Part shown: positions 25,649 to 37,400 of the stretch, in pieces
Position numbering within the stretch: the first letter of the stretch is position 1
How the letters are laid out: the number at the start of each line of letters is the position of its first letter
Assembly: GCF_902686445.1 (NCBI RefSeq)
Contig: NC_062226.1
Location: 12,186,001-12,250,000 of the forward strand
DNA length: 64,000 nucleotides
DNA from: Sciurus carolinensis
Lineage: Eukaryota; Chordata; Mammalia; Rodentia; Sciuridae
Direction: 5' to 3'
The notes under the pieces: generated by a model
Told to the model about the DNA's origin: nothing
Seen by the model: the letters and a program-made list of their open reading frames with translations, nothing else
Database searches by the model: none
Translations under genes and position numbers: made by a program

Positions 25649-27064
25649 GTTTTTCAAGATGGCGGACTAGAGGGAGACTGCATTTCACGTTGCTCCAGGA
25701 CGCAGGATTCAAAAGAGGAGATAGTGAGAGGCTTGGGACCAACTCAAAACCGCCGGGTGAGTCTCTCCCATTGGGGAGGCGTCCCGGATGGGGCGGTAGC
25801 CCCAGAACGCTGGGAACTTTGTGAAGTAGAGTTGCTCGGCGAGACGCCCCGTCCCCCACAGGAGCGTAAACACAGACAACTGGGATCATCGTAGAGGAGG
25901 AGGCTTAGCACAGCGCTTGCACTCGGAGCAACCACTGGGGCTCCGGGTGGCTGCCTGAGGAGGCGAGCTATTTGAACTCGGAACGACCGCTTCTGAACAC
26001 CAGGGGGTTGCCCGGAGGAAGAGGAGAAGCGCGGCGGGTTGCTTGGTCTAGGAGTGACTGCATCAGAGCCACAGGCGGTTGCCAGAGGAGGAGCTGCGTG
26101 GTGAGCTGTTTGAACTCAGAACCACTGCTCCAGAACACCGGTGGCCTGCCTGGAGGAGGAGCGCAGTGGGTCACTTGGTCTCAGAGCCACCACTCCTGAA
26201 CACCTGGGGGGCTACCCCGAGGAGGAGGAGGAGGAACAGGGCGGGTCACTTGGACTCAGAGTGACTGCCTAGGGCTACGGGCGATGGTGGGAGGAGGAGA
26301 TGCGAAGTGAGTTGCTTGGACTCCTAGTGACTGCGTCAGAAACCAGGCCGCTCTCCGGAGGAGGAGGTGTGTGGCGGGTCTCTGGGTCTTGGAGCTATTG
26401 TACGGGGCTCCAGGTGGCGGCTCAGAGGAGGGGCCGCATAGCCAGGCGATTAGGTGCAGAGCATGGTCCCAGGAGCTAGGTGGCTTCTTGCTGGAAGAGC
26501 CGCACAGAGACACGCCTAGGGGCGGAGCGAAGTTTCCAGGACTGCGGGCAGATTCTCTGGGAGAGGCAGCCTAAGGAGACTCGCCTGCGGAGGGTGAGGC
26601 TCCCAGGCCCAGGAGGTAGGTCCGGGCCCCTGGGAACGTTGCAGAGGAAGACAGCTCAGCCCAGGCGGTAGTTGTAGATTGAGGGGAACCTCTAGGAGGG
26701 GAACTGACCAGCGAGATGTCCCCACTGGGTGAGTCTTCCCTGCTGGGTGAGGTTTTCCCACAGGGCTGTAAAACCAGAGACACAGGCACAAACAGGCCTT
26801 GCCTCAGCCTGCAGCATAGTTCCCCATTGGATGACCATTGGTCAACAAGTGGAGGCACCTCTGCCCACTAGTAGGGAATATACGCCACCTGAGGGTCACC
26901 ACCCCTAGAGACGCAACTTCTTCGTGGAGCTCTGCATTATCAACTTCCTCCAAGACTTCAGGCTACTGAAGGATAAGAGGGGATATACTAGCAATCTTCA
27001 GGGACATTATAAGTCGATAGAGGAAATCTGCAATATCTTAATGACCCACTGATTCCTGAATAAT
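25649..27064 (+). promoter_or_regulatory. L1 5' UTR with tandem monomers
   Basis: GC-rich internal promoter region. The first roughly 95 bases match the 5' end of the minus-strand L1 at 46,139. From about 25,900 to 26,590 degenerate units of some 60-75 bases repeat, marked by 'gagtgactg' or 'gaaccac', 'gaacacc' or 'ggctccgg', and 'ggaggaggag'. ORFs in it (for example 25,972-26,264) arise from the GC-rich repeat and are not genes. Confidence 0.7.
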
Positions 27065-28111
27065 ATGAGAAAACAAGGGAAGAAAATGCCCCAAACAAAT
27101 CTAAATGTTACATCAATAAAATCCAACGACAGCATGGCAGAAGAAATGACAGAAAGGGAGTTCAGAATGTACATAATTAAAATGATTAGGGAAGCAAACG
27201 ATGAGATGAAAGAGCAAATGCAGGCATTGAATGATGAGATGAAAGAGCAAATGCAGGCATTGAATGATAGCACCAATTGACAGTTAACAGAGCAAATTCA
27301 GGAAGTAAAAGATCATTTCAATAAAGAGTTAGAGATATTGAAAAGAAACCAAACAGAAATCCTTGAAATGAAGGAAACAATAAACCAAATTAAGAGCTCC
27401 ATAGAAAGCATAACCAATAGGATAGAACACCTGGAAGACAGAACCTCAGATATTGAAGACAAAATATTTAACCTCGAAAACAAAGTTGAACAAACAGAGA
27501 AGATGGTAAGAAATCGTGAACAGAATCTCCAAGAACTATGGGATATCATGAAAAGGCCAAATTTGAGAATTATTGGGATTGAGGAAGGCTTAGAGAAACA
27601 AACCAAAGGAATGAACAATCTATTCAATGAAATAATATCAGAAAATTTCCCAAATCTGAAAAATGAAATGGAAAATCAAGTCCAAGAGGCTCATAGGACT
27701 CCAAATACACAAAATTACAACAGACCCACACCAAGGCACATTATAATGAAAATACCTAACATACAAAATAAAGACAGAATTTTGAAGGCTGTGAGAGAAA
27801 AGAACCAAATTACATTCAGGGGGAAACCAATACGGATATCAGCAGATTTTTCAATCCACACCCTAAAAGCTAGAAGGGCCTAGAACAACATTTTTCAAGC
27901 TCTGAAAGAAAATGGATGCCAACCAAGAATCTTATACCCAGCAAAACTTACCTTCAAATTTGATGATGAAATAAAATCATTCCAGGATAAACAAAAGCTA
28001 AAAGAATTTACAAAAAGAAAGCCAGCATTACAGAACATTCTCAGCAAAATATTTCATGAGGAAGAGATAAAAAACAAAGAAGCAAATCAGCAAAGGGAGG
28101 AATTATCCTAA
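27065..28111 (+). pseudogene. L1 ORF1 (two in-frame stops)
   Basis: The frame runs from ATG at 27,065 to TAA at 28,111, 348 codons, without frameshift. It is interrupted by TGA at 27,278-27,280 and TAG at 27,881-27,883; the latter falls where relatives have Trp in 'KARRAWNN'. The N-terminal half is a Glu/Lys/Gln-rich coiled coil, then an RRM-like domain ('RPNLRIIGIEEG') and the C-terminal domain. A 33-base in-frame tandem duplication at 27,200-27,265 repeats DEMKEQMQALN. ORF1 protein coats L1 RNA as a trimeric chaperone in intact elements. Confidence 0.88.
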
Positions 28112-28160
28112 AGGAACTGTCAAATAAAGGAGGAACCAAGATGTGTCAAAAATTTTAAAT

Positions 28161-31100
28161 ATGAACCAAATGACCAGGAATACAAATCATATCTCAATAA
28201 TAACCCTGAATGTTAATGGTCTGAATTCATCAATCAAAAGACATAGACTGGCAGATTGGATTAAAAAGAAAGATCCAACAATATGTTGCCTGCAAGAGAC
28301 TCACCTCATAGAAAGAGATATCCATAGACCAAAGGTGAAAGGATGGGGAAAAACATACCATGCACATGGACTCAGCAAAAAAGCTGGAGTAACCATCCTC
28401 ATTTCAGATAATGTGGACTTCAAGCCAATGTTAGTCAGAAGGGATAAAGAAGGACATTTCATACTGCTTAAGGGAAGCATAAATCAGCAAGATATAACAA
28501 TCATAAACATCTATGCCCCAAACAGTGGCTCATCCATGTATGTTAAACAAATCCTTCTCAATTTTAGAAACCAAATAGACCATAACACAATAATATTAGG
28601 TGATTTTAACATGCCTCTCTCACCACTGGACAGATATTCCAAACAAAAATTAAACAACGAAACCATAGAACTCAATAACACAATCAATAATTTAGACTTA
28701 ACAGACATTTATAGAATATACCATCCAACCAAGAGTGAATACACTTTCTTCTCAGCAGCACATGGATCCTTCTCTAAAATAGACCATATATTATGCCACA
28801 AAGCTAATGTCAGCAAATATAAGAAGATAGAGACACTACCTTGTATTCTATCAGATCATAATGGATTGAAGTTAGAAATAAATGAAAGAGTAAAAAACAG
28901 AAACTACTCCAACACCTGGAGATTAAACAATATGCTATTATATGATGAATGGATAACAGAAGATACTAGGAAGGAAATTAAAAAATTCTTAGAGGTAAAC
29001 GAGAACAAAGAAACATCATATCAAAATCTCTGGGACACTATGAAAGCAGTACTTAGAGGAAGATTTATTTCATGGAGCGCATTTAATAAAAGAAGTAAAA
29101 CTCAAAAAATAAATGACCTAACACTACAGCTCAAAGCCCTAGAAAAAGAAGAACAGACCAACACCAAAAGTAGTAGAAGACAGGAAATAGTTAAACTCAG
29201 AGCTGAAATCAATGAAATTGAAACAAAAGAAACAATACAAAAAATTGACAATATAAATAGTTGGTTCTTCGAAAAAATAAACAAAATTGATAAACCTTTA
29301 GCCACACTAACAAAGAGAAGATGAGAGAAAACCCAAATCACTAAAATTCAGAATGAACAAGAAAATATCACAACAGACACGACGGAAATACAAAACATAA
29401 TTAGAAGCTATTTTGAAAACCTATACTCCAACAAAATAGAAAATTTCGAAGACATCAACAGGTTTCTAGAGACATATGAATTGCTTAAACTGAACGAGGA
29501 GGACATACACAATTTAAATAGACCAATTTCAAGTAATGAAATAGAAGAAGTCATCAGAAGCCTACCAACAAAGAAAAGTCCAGGACCAGATGGGTTCTCA
29601 GGCGAGTTCTACAAAACCTTTAAAGAAGAGTTCATTCCAATACTTCTCAAAGTATTCCATAAAATAGAAGAGGAGGGAACCCTCCCAAACTCATTCTATG
29701 AAGCCAATATTACCCTGATACCTAAACCAGACAGAGACACATCGAGAAAAGAAAATTTCAGACCAATATCCTTAATGAACATCGACTCAAAAATTCTAAA
29801 CAAAATTTTAGCAAATCGCATACAAATATATATTAAAAAGATAGTGCACCATGATCAAATGGGTTTCATCCCAGGGATGCAAGGTTGGTTCAACATCAGG
29901 AAATCAATAAATGTCATTCACCATATCAATAGACTTAAAGTCAAGAATCACATGATTATTTCGATAGATGCAGAAAAAGCATTTGATAAAATACAGCACC
30001 CCTTCATGCTCAAAACACTAGAAAAAATAGGGATAGTGGGAACATTCCTTAACATTGGAAAGGCCATCTACGCTAAGCCCATGGCTAATATCATTCTAAA
30101 TGGTGAAAAACTGAAAGCATTCCCTCTAAAAACTGGAACAAGGCAGGGATGCCCTCTTTCACCACTTCTATTCAATATCGTCCTTGAAACTCTAGCCAGA
30201 GCAATTAGACAGACCAAAGAAATTAAAGGGATACGAATAGGAAAGAAGAACTCAAACTTTCCCTATTTGCTGATGATATGATTGTATACTTAGAGGAACC
30301 AGGAAATTCCACAAGAAAACTTTTAGATCTCATAAGTGAATTCAGTAAAGTAGCGGGATATAAGATCAATGCACATAAATCTAAGGCATTTTTATACATA
30401 AGCGATGAATCTGCAGAAAGAGAAATTAGGAAAACTACCCCATTCACAATAGCTTCGAAAAAAATAAAATACTTGGGAATCAATCTCACAAAAGAGGTGA
30501 AAGACCTCTACAATGAGAACTACAGAACACTAAAGAAAGAAATTCAAGAAAACCTTAGAAGATGGAAAGATCTCCCATGTTCTTGGATAGGAAGAATTAA
30601 TATTGTCAAAATGGCCATACTACCAAAAGTGCTATACAGATTCAATGCAATTCCAATGAAAATCCCAATGATGTACCTTACAGAAATAGAGTAAGAAATT
30701 ATGAAATTCATCTGGAAGACTAAAAAACCCAGAATAACTAAAGCAATCCTTGGCAGAAAGAGTGAAGCAGGGGTATCGCAATACCAGATCTTCAACTCTA
30801 CTACAAAGCAAGAGTAACAAAAATGGCATGGTATTGGTACTAAAATAGAAAGGTGGATCAATGGTACAGAATAGAGGACACAGACACAAACCCAAGTAAA
30901 TACAATTTTCTCATACTAGACAAAGGTGCCAAAAATATGCAATGGAGAAAAGATAGCCTCTTCAACAAATGGTGCTGGGAGAATTGGAAATCCATATGCA
31001 ACAGAATGAAACTAAACCCATATCTCTCACCAAGCACGAAACTAAACTCAAAATGGATTAAGGATCTCGGAATCAGACCAGAGACCTTGCATCTTATAGA

Positions 31101-31992
31101 AGAAAAAGTAGGTCCAGAGCTTCAACATGTCGGCTTAGGACCAGACTTCCTCAACAGGACTCCCATAGCACAAGAAATAAAAGCAAGAATTAATAACTGG
31201 GATAGATTCAAACTAAAAAGCTTTCTCTCAGCAAAGGCAACTATCAGCAATGCGAAGAAAGAACCTACAGAGTGGGAGAAAATCTTTGCCAATCATACTT
31301 CAGATAGAGCATTAATCTCCAGAATCTATAAAGAACTCAAAAAACTCTACACCAAGAATGCAAATAATCCAATCGACAAATGGGCTAAGGAAATGAATAG
31401 ACACTTCACAGAAGAAGATGTACAAGCAATCAACAAACATAAGGAAAAATGTTCAACATCTCTAGTAATAAGAGAAATGCAAATCAAAACCATCCTAAGA
31501 TTCCATCTCACCCCAATTAGAATGGCGATTATCAAGAATACAAGCAACAACAGGTGTTGGCGAGGATGTGGGGAGAAAGGTACACTCATACATTGCTGGT
31601 GGGGCTGCAAATTAGTGCAGCCACTCTGGAAAGCAGTATGGAGACTCCTTAGAAAACTTGGAATGGAACCACCATTTGACCCAGCTATCCCACTCCTTGG
31701 CCTATACCCAAAGAACTTAAAATCAGCATATTACCGAGATACAGCCACATCAATGTTCATAGCTGCTCAGTTCACAATAGCCAGATTGTGGAATCAACCT
31801 AGATGTCCTTCAATTGATGAATGGATAAAGAAAATGTGGTTTATATATACAATGGAATATTACTCAGCCATAAAGAATGATAAAATTATGGCATTTGCAG
31901 GAAAATGGATGAAACTGGAGAATATCATGCTAAGTGAGATAAGCCAATCTCATAAAACCAAGGGAAGAATGATCTCGCTAATAAGTGGATGA
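28161..31992 (+). pseudogene. L1 ORF2 (endonuclease, RT, Cys-rich), defective
   Basis: Starts at ATG 28,161. The endonuclease domain (to about 28,880) shows 'TLNVNGLNSS', 'CCLQETHL', 'ILGDFNMPLSPLDR' and 'SDHNGL'. The RT domain has '[16 protein letters not shown]', '[17 protein letters not shown]' and '[19 protein letters not shown]'. The FADD catalytic motif near 30,270 is only in frame after a one-base shift near 30,242. The C-terminal Cys motif '[19 protein letters not shown]' is present. Breaks: TGA at 29,322-29,324, a frameshift near 30,242, TAA at 30,692-30,694, a further frameshift near 30,770 and a stop near 30,840. The protein would nick and reverse-transcribe in an intact element; this copy cannot. 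Confidence 0.9.
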
Positions 31993-32002
31993 TGACACAT
32001 AA

Positions 32003-32125
32003 TGGGGGGTGGGAGGGGTTAGTGTTGGGGTTGGAGTTGGGTTTAGGGAGGGGGGCAGGAATGGAGGAAGGAAGGACTGTATAGAGGGAGGGGAGGTTAG
32101 GGAGGGGTGGGGGAGAAGGGGAAAA
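32003..32125 (+). repeat. G-rich tract in L1 3' UTR
   Basis: Runs of three to six G separated by short T/A-containing loops, including telomere-like pieces (gggttag, tttaggg). This G-rich polypurine tract is a standard part of L1 3' UTRs and could form G-quadruplexes. Confidence 0.8.
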
Positions 32126-32287
32126 AATGGCAGAATGAATCAAACAACATTACCCTATGTAAATTTATGATTACACAAATGGTATGCCTTTACGCCATGT
32201 ACAAACAGAGAAACAAGATGTATCCTATTTGTTTACAATAAAAAAATGTTTATATATGTAAATATAAAAAAAAAAAACCACACTGAG

Positions 32288-33055
32288 ATTTCATCTCACT
32301 TCAGTCAGAATGTCAATTATCAAGAGTACAAGTAACAATGAGTGTTGGCGAGGATGTGGGGAAAAAGGTACTCTCATACATTGCTGGTGGGGCTGCAAAT
32401 TGGTGCAACCACTCTGGAAAGCAGAATGGAGATTCCTCAGAAACCTTGGGATGGAACCACCATTTGACCCAGTTATCCCACTACTCAGTTTATACCCAAA
32501 GGACTTAAAATAACATACTACTGTGATGTTGTCACATCAATGTTTATAGCAGCTCAACTCACAATGGAACCAAACGACATACCCTTCAACAGATTAACAG
32601 ATAAAGAAAATATTGTGTACATATACACAATGGAATATTATTCAGTCATAAAGAAGAATGAAATTATGGCATCTGCAGGTAAATGGATGGAACTGGAAAA
32701 TATCATGCTAAATGAAATAAGCCAATCCCAAATAAAACAAAAGCCAATTGTTCTCTCTGATATGTAGATGCTAACTCACAATAAGAGGGGAGGGGTGTTG
32801 GTAGGAAAGAGTGAAAGTACTTTTGATTTGTCAAAGGGTAATTAAGGGAAGGGAGGGGTAAGAGGAATGGGAAAATAGTAGAATGAATCAGACATTACTA
32901 TCTTATGTACATATACGATTACACAGCCAGTGTAATTATACTTCATGTACAACCAGAAGAATGAGAACTTATACTCCATATATGTATAATCTGTCAAAAT
33001 ACATTCTACTATCATGTATCACTAATAAGAACAAATAATTTTTTTAAAATTATTC
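32288..33055 (+). mobile_element. Degenerate L1, 3' portion
   Basis: Continuation of the L1 that begins at 21,655, resuming after the duplicated target site. It encodes a decayed ORF2 C terminus with '[19 protein letters not shown]' (32,310-32,513) and 'YIYTMEYYSVIKKNEIMAS' (32,540-32,767), then a 3' UTR to about 33,055. Confidence 0.85.
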
Positions 33056-33100
33056 AACAAGCACAAGGCCCTGGGTTCAATCCCCAGCACCAGAAAAAAA
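33056..33100 (+). mobile_element. 3' part of an ID SINE
   Basis: Contains 'caaggccctgggttcaatcc' (box B) and 'ccagcacc' followed by an A-run; the 5' half with box A is missing. Confidence 0.75.
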
Positions 33101-34598
33101 ATTTTTTTAATTAAGCAATCTGAGAAAAAGTATCTCTTTCAATTAACAACTGACATTAGTACTTCCCCAGATACTGGGTACCTAGAGGACCTTCATCTGT
33201 ATCATCTTCCACATCAAGTTTATTCCATCTTTGTCCTTCCTATTCATGTCTTTACCTCATAACATTTTATCATTTAATAGTAAACTACACTCATATAGAC
33301 ATACAGAAAATATTGAAATAGTAACACAAAATTCAGGCTACCCATTTCCTTCTGAGAGGAAAGAAGCCTGTGGGTAACTCAAAGGTAGACTCAAATGATG
33401 TTTTATTTGGAATAAATATTTGTTAATGGACATACAAACATAGGACTAAGCATACAGTAAGGGCACAATTTGATGAATAATCCCAGAGGAAATACGCCCA
33501 TGTAGCCATCACTCAGATAAAGAAATAATCCTTCTTATTGCCCCTTTCAGTTCCTTCATTTAAGTGTTAACCTTATGAAAATTTTATTCTAATTAAACCA
33601 AGTATCTCTTTTGAAAATTCTTAACTTTTCACCTTGGTGTCAGTACCTTGAGCAAGAACCTAAAACTTAGATAGAATGCAGTATTACTGAATCCTCTCTA
33701 ATCTTGGAACTAAAATTATTTCTCTTCTTAAAGGAAAAAACACATTTCTGATATAATATCATCCTTCAGAAGTAGGAGGTTCACATATTTTTACATCATA
33801 ACAAGTCATTCTTATCTCTTCAGATTGATGAGACAGCATGTTTACAAGTATCACTCATACACTTGATGAAGATGAGGGTTAATCTGAATTTATCTGTCAC
33901 TCAAGTTTTATACTGACCTTATAACCTGTGCAGTGTTATCATTGTTCTCGGAAAATGTGAATAACCCTAAATCTGAAAACGCTGAACAGTAAGACTTCCA
34001 GGAAAGACATTTGCTTGTGTGCTATAGGGTCCATTCCCTTACCAAATATCACTGCACAATTTACTTTCAGAGCCCTTTCCCCTTAGCAGGAGCAATCTGC
34101 AAACACACGAGGAGGTCATGAGAATAGTGTAATGACTTCCAGCTGTACTCCATTCAGCATGGCTTGGAAGGTTCTCACCCTGCATCCTCCAAATCAGTGA
34201 TTGTCAAAGCAGGCACTTTTATCTGAGTCCCTACAAATGATTCTGGGGCGCAAAAAGCAATGTGGAAACACATGAATTTTCCCCACTGCTTTCTTTGGGC
34301 TTAGTCTCGATATTGAATGTAATTTTTAATTTAAAAACAGTTTAATAGGAGAGCATGATGTTTCCAGTAATTAAGAGTCAGGTAATAAATTTGAAGATCA
34401 TGGTTTAAAGTTAAATATCTTTACCATTCATCACCTAAAAGATATATCTCCCAGTCTTCTCTTAGTCTCCCAGCTATACATTCAGACATTCATAATAACA
34501 AACTGTGACCTCTAAAGAATGGAGGAACTTATGTGATAACCAAAGTCTCTTGCTTTTGACCCCATTTGGACCCCACTGTTATCAAGAATACAAAGTGT
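33101..34598. other. Non-coding spacer
   Basis: No gene or clear repeat to 33,778. From 33,779 the sequence is shared with 46,140-46,951 almost base for base by eye. The segment 33,010-33,778 has no counterpart in unit C. Confidence 0.55.
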
Positions 34599-34685
34599 CT
34601 GGGGATGTAGCTCAGTGGTAAAGCACTTGCCTAGCACACATGTGGCTCTGGGTTCAATCCCCAGCTCTCCCCTCCAAAGAAAACA
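34599..34685 (+). mobile_element. ID SINE, unit B
   Basis: ctggggatgtagctcagtgg (box A), then gcacttgcctagcacacatg and ggttcaatccccag (box B), then an A-rich tail. tRNA-like but not a tRNA gene: no clover-leaf fold with a matched acceptor stem is evident. Confidence 0.9.
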
Positions 34686-34908
34686 ACACCAGAAACACTC
34701 TAACACCTCACTCTCCGTACAAAAGAGTACATGTGGATATATTTTTTAAATCGTGCTATATAGCTACATGCAACACAAGGTACAGATTCTAATGAATTAG
34801 TGAATTCATTTGGTAAATTGTATCAAGGCATAAAGCTTTAACTTCATTCCAGTGAGGTACCTGGCACACCTAGTAAGATCACCCAGAAGTGACCACTAAT
34901 CTTTTATT

Positions 34909-35205
34909 TTAATGGTGTGTTCGTACAGTTCTATAGGAGACTGCATTGCTAGCACTGGAGCTGGAATTTCCGCTGGAGCTATCTCTGCCACCATAACTAG
35001 TGCGAGCCTGGGGCTGTGATGGCTCTAGTTTGAAACTGGTGCTACCTCCAGTTGCATCTGCAATACTGGATCCTGATCTAGCTAGAGAGCTGGTGGTAGA
35101 ACTGATACTACAGACCCCACCAATTCTGTAGTTGACTCTACCTCTGGTGCTGACGCTGGCACTAGAACTGGACCTGACTTTACTCCTGAACTGGTCATAT
35201 AGCAA
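34909..35205 (-). other. Unrecognised Ser-rich ORF (98 codons)
   Basis: Open on the minus strand with a low-complexity Ser/Thr/Gly composition ('SSTTSSLARSGSS', 'YGGRDSSSGNSSSSASN') and ending RTVRTHH. Paralogous ORFs are at 47,274-47,558 (open) and 6,380-6,660 (broken). I do not recognise a family. Differences from the unit C copy change amino acids freely, which does not suggest constraint. It may be a processed pseudogene fragment or part of the flanking retrotransposon. Confidence 0.3.
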
Positions 35206-35560
35206 TCACTTCAGCATTGCACTGCATTGTAGAGAACCCCCAGTCACGAATCCCAACTCCAGAAAGCCTTCTAAGACAACTGTGCACCCAAATGAACGGT
35301 CTTAGGCAATTTCCTCATAGTGCAGCCTGGCCCATCTTCTTACATTTTCACATGCATACACCCGGTTCTCCTAAGCCTCTGGCTCTGCCTTAGTGGGCTC
35401 CAGGTGCTACTGCTCATTCAGGAGATGGTGGACATGGCGCCTGACTGCAGCCTTCATGGAGAGATGTGCCACATTCCTGTCATCTCTTCCTTCCTGGGGT
35501 ATCAATTGCAGCGTTAGTGTCATGATCTCAACTTCATGCATCACCTAACCACCGTGGTAA
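35206..35560. other. Non-coding, retrotransposon-like
   Basis: Matches 6,660-7,018 and 47,560-47,900, where it leads into MaLR internal sequence. In unit B it ends abruptly at about 35,545 and joins sequence equivalent to 59,208, a large deletion junction. Confidence 0.55.
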
Positions 35561-36499
35561 CAGCTTGCATTGTTATAGTACAGTTGCTAGAGTGCAGCGA
35601 ATACTGATCCATTATTATTAATGCAAGTCCATAATCCACATTGCAGTTTATGATTTGTGTTGTACAGAGGTAAATTCTTTGGGTGTGTTTGGGTTTTTTA
35701 TTTGTTTGTAAAAATAGATACTGATGTATGAAAGTTACAACACCATACAGAATAACATTTCTGCCCTAAAAGTTCCTTTTGCTCTATTAAACATCCTTCC
35801 CTCTCCCACACCCAAAACCCTTAGCAACCACTGATTATATCATTATCTCCTTATTTTTGCACTTTTGAGGATGTCATATAGTTGGAATCATATAGTCTGT
35901 AGCCTTCTCAGACTGGCTTCTTAGTGCAACTCTTTTATGTAAGAGTTTAGCAGTGATAGTTAAATTGGACCTACATACCCCAAAATCCAGCAATAGTTCT
36001 TATGAATATATGGTTTACAGAACCTCTTGTATATACATACACGATGCAAGTACAAAAATATATCTACCTCCATTGTTTGTATTAGCAAAATGCTAAATGA
36101 AAAAATGTACACTACTAATAGACTAGATAAAAGTGCTGTAGTGTTACAGAAGAATATAAAAATGTATAGATACATTTCAGAAAGACACTAGTAGACAACA
36201 CAAGCAAAATGTAACAGAATAAATATAGTCATTTCATTTATATGCAATATTCAACAGTCAATATTGAAAGATCAAAATAGAAGTGACATATGCATTTATG
36301 GACTTGTCAAATGACCCCACTATTATGCATAATGATAATGCATTAAAAATATTTAATAAGACAAATGAAAAGTAAAGGGTTATTTAAAATAGCAAAGATG
36401 CTGGGTGTCTCCAAGAGAAAGAAGAAACAATTGAGAAGGCCTATAGAAACTTCAAATTGCTAATTTTCCACTTTTTAAGCCTAGACATTGTTAAACTAA

Positions 36500-36700
36500 T
36501 ATTTTTTCTTGGTACCAGGAATTCAACTCAGGGGTACTAGACCACTGAGCCAGCCTTATTTAGTATTTTATTTAGAGACAGTGTTTCACCAAGTTTCTTA
36601 GCGCCTCACTTTTGCTGAGGCTGGATTTGAATTCAGAATCCTCCTGTCTTGGCCTCCAGAGCTGCTGGGATTACTGGTGTGTGCCACCATGCCCAGCTCA
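36500..36700 (-). mobile_element. ID/B1-like composite SINE, unit B
   Basis: Plus strand shows 'ggtaccaggaattcaactcag', 'gagacagtgtttcacc', 'gctgaggctgg' and 'gctgctgggattactggtgt', ending 'gcccagctca': the reverse complement of a squirrel composite SINE with a B1/Alu-like half. Confidence 0.8.
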
Positions 36701-37082
36701 AAAGAATGTTTCTTTTAATATTATCATTTAAAACGCATCCAAGTCACATATATATGTACACACATATGTATACATACATTCTATGCAATGTTATGTATCC
36801 ACATATAGATTTAAACTATATATATTTATATGATATATCATGTCATATATTGTTGTCATGTAATTTTGATATTTTTGTAAAGATGAAAATACAGTTTTTA
36901 GCAAAATGGGAGAAATATACCTGAGGTTTGAAAAGTATCTTTAGAAACTACAAGATTCCAAGTAAATATTTTTGTACCATTTGGACCTACATAACCATTC
37001 TGTTTGGATCATTGCCTGGTCCTTTAAGAAAGTCATCTATTTTGTTACCAGGCCCAATCATTAAAAGGGGGCATATGGAGAA

Positions 37083-37097
37083 TGTGTGTGGCTGTGT

Positions 37098-37137
<40 letters not shown>
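37083..37137. repeat. (TG)n microsatellite, unit B
   Basis: Imperfect TG run with two tatg interruptions. Equivalent to 17,741-17,794 and 60,732-60,778; length differs between copies. Confidence 0.95.
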
Positions 37138-37400
37138 AAATACATATATACATACACACTGATATAAATGAACACCCTAAGAAAGTGAAAAATATAGGAA
37201 AAGACAGTAATGCAGGCATGTTCATAAAAACCATTAGTAAAATCTTAATATCAAAGTAATCAAACAGAAAAAAAATGCAAGCTAAAATACAGACAAAAAA
37301 AAAAAAAGAGTGCCACATCAAGACTCATGTGAAACAACAATTCCGAGAGCACATGAAAGTAATGTGGGATTGAGAACATCTCATAGTAAGGCCATTTCCA

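Larger units (their letters stand above)
25649..32273 (+). mobile_element. Full-length L1 (plus strand) nested in older L1
   Basis: Complete structure: 5' UTR (25,649-27,064), ORF1 (27,065-28,111), ORF2 (28,161-31,992), 3' UTR with a G-rich tract, AATAAA-like signals and an A-rich tail ending at 32,273. A 14-base target-site duplication, aaaaccacactgag, lies at 25,635-25,648 and 32,274-32,287. The 5' end starts ttttcaagatggcggac, which contains a YY1-type motif (aagatggcgg) as in other mammalian L1 promoters. It is much less decayed than its host L1, so it is younger, but stops and frameshifts in both ORFs make it defective. Confidence 0.95.
35561..37400. other. Non-coding block downstream of OR copy 3
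   Basis: Same content as 59,208-61,050: ancient L1-like remnant, composite SINE, TG run. No gene. AT-rich stretch with 'catatat' repeats at 36,745-36,850. Confidence 0.6.

Noticed and set aside
25972..26858. Several overlapping GC-rich ORFs on both strands
   Set aside because: They lie in the tandem-repeat 5' UTR of the full-length L1; open frames arise from the repeat and base composition.
34599..34685. tRNA gene
   Set aside because: Box A and box B are present, but the element is an ID SINE with an A-rich tail, occurring at the same place in three units and without a matched acceptor stem.
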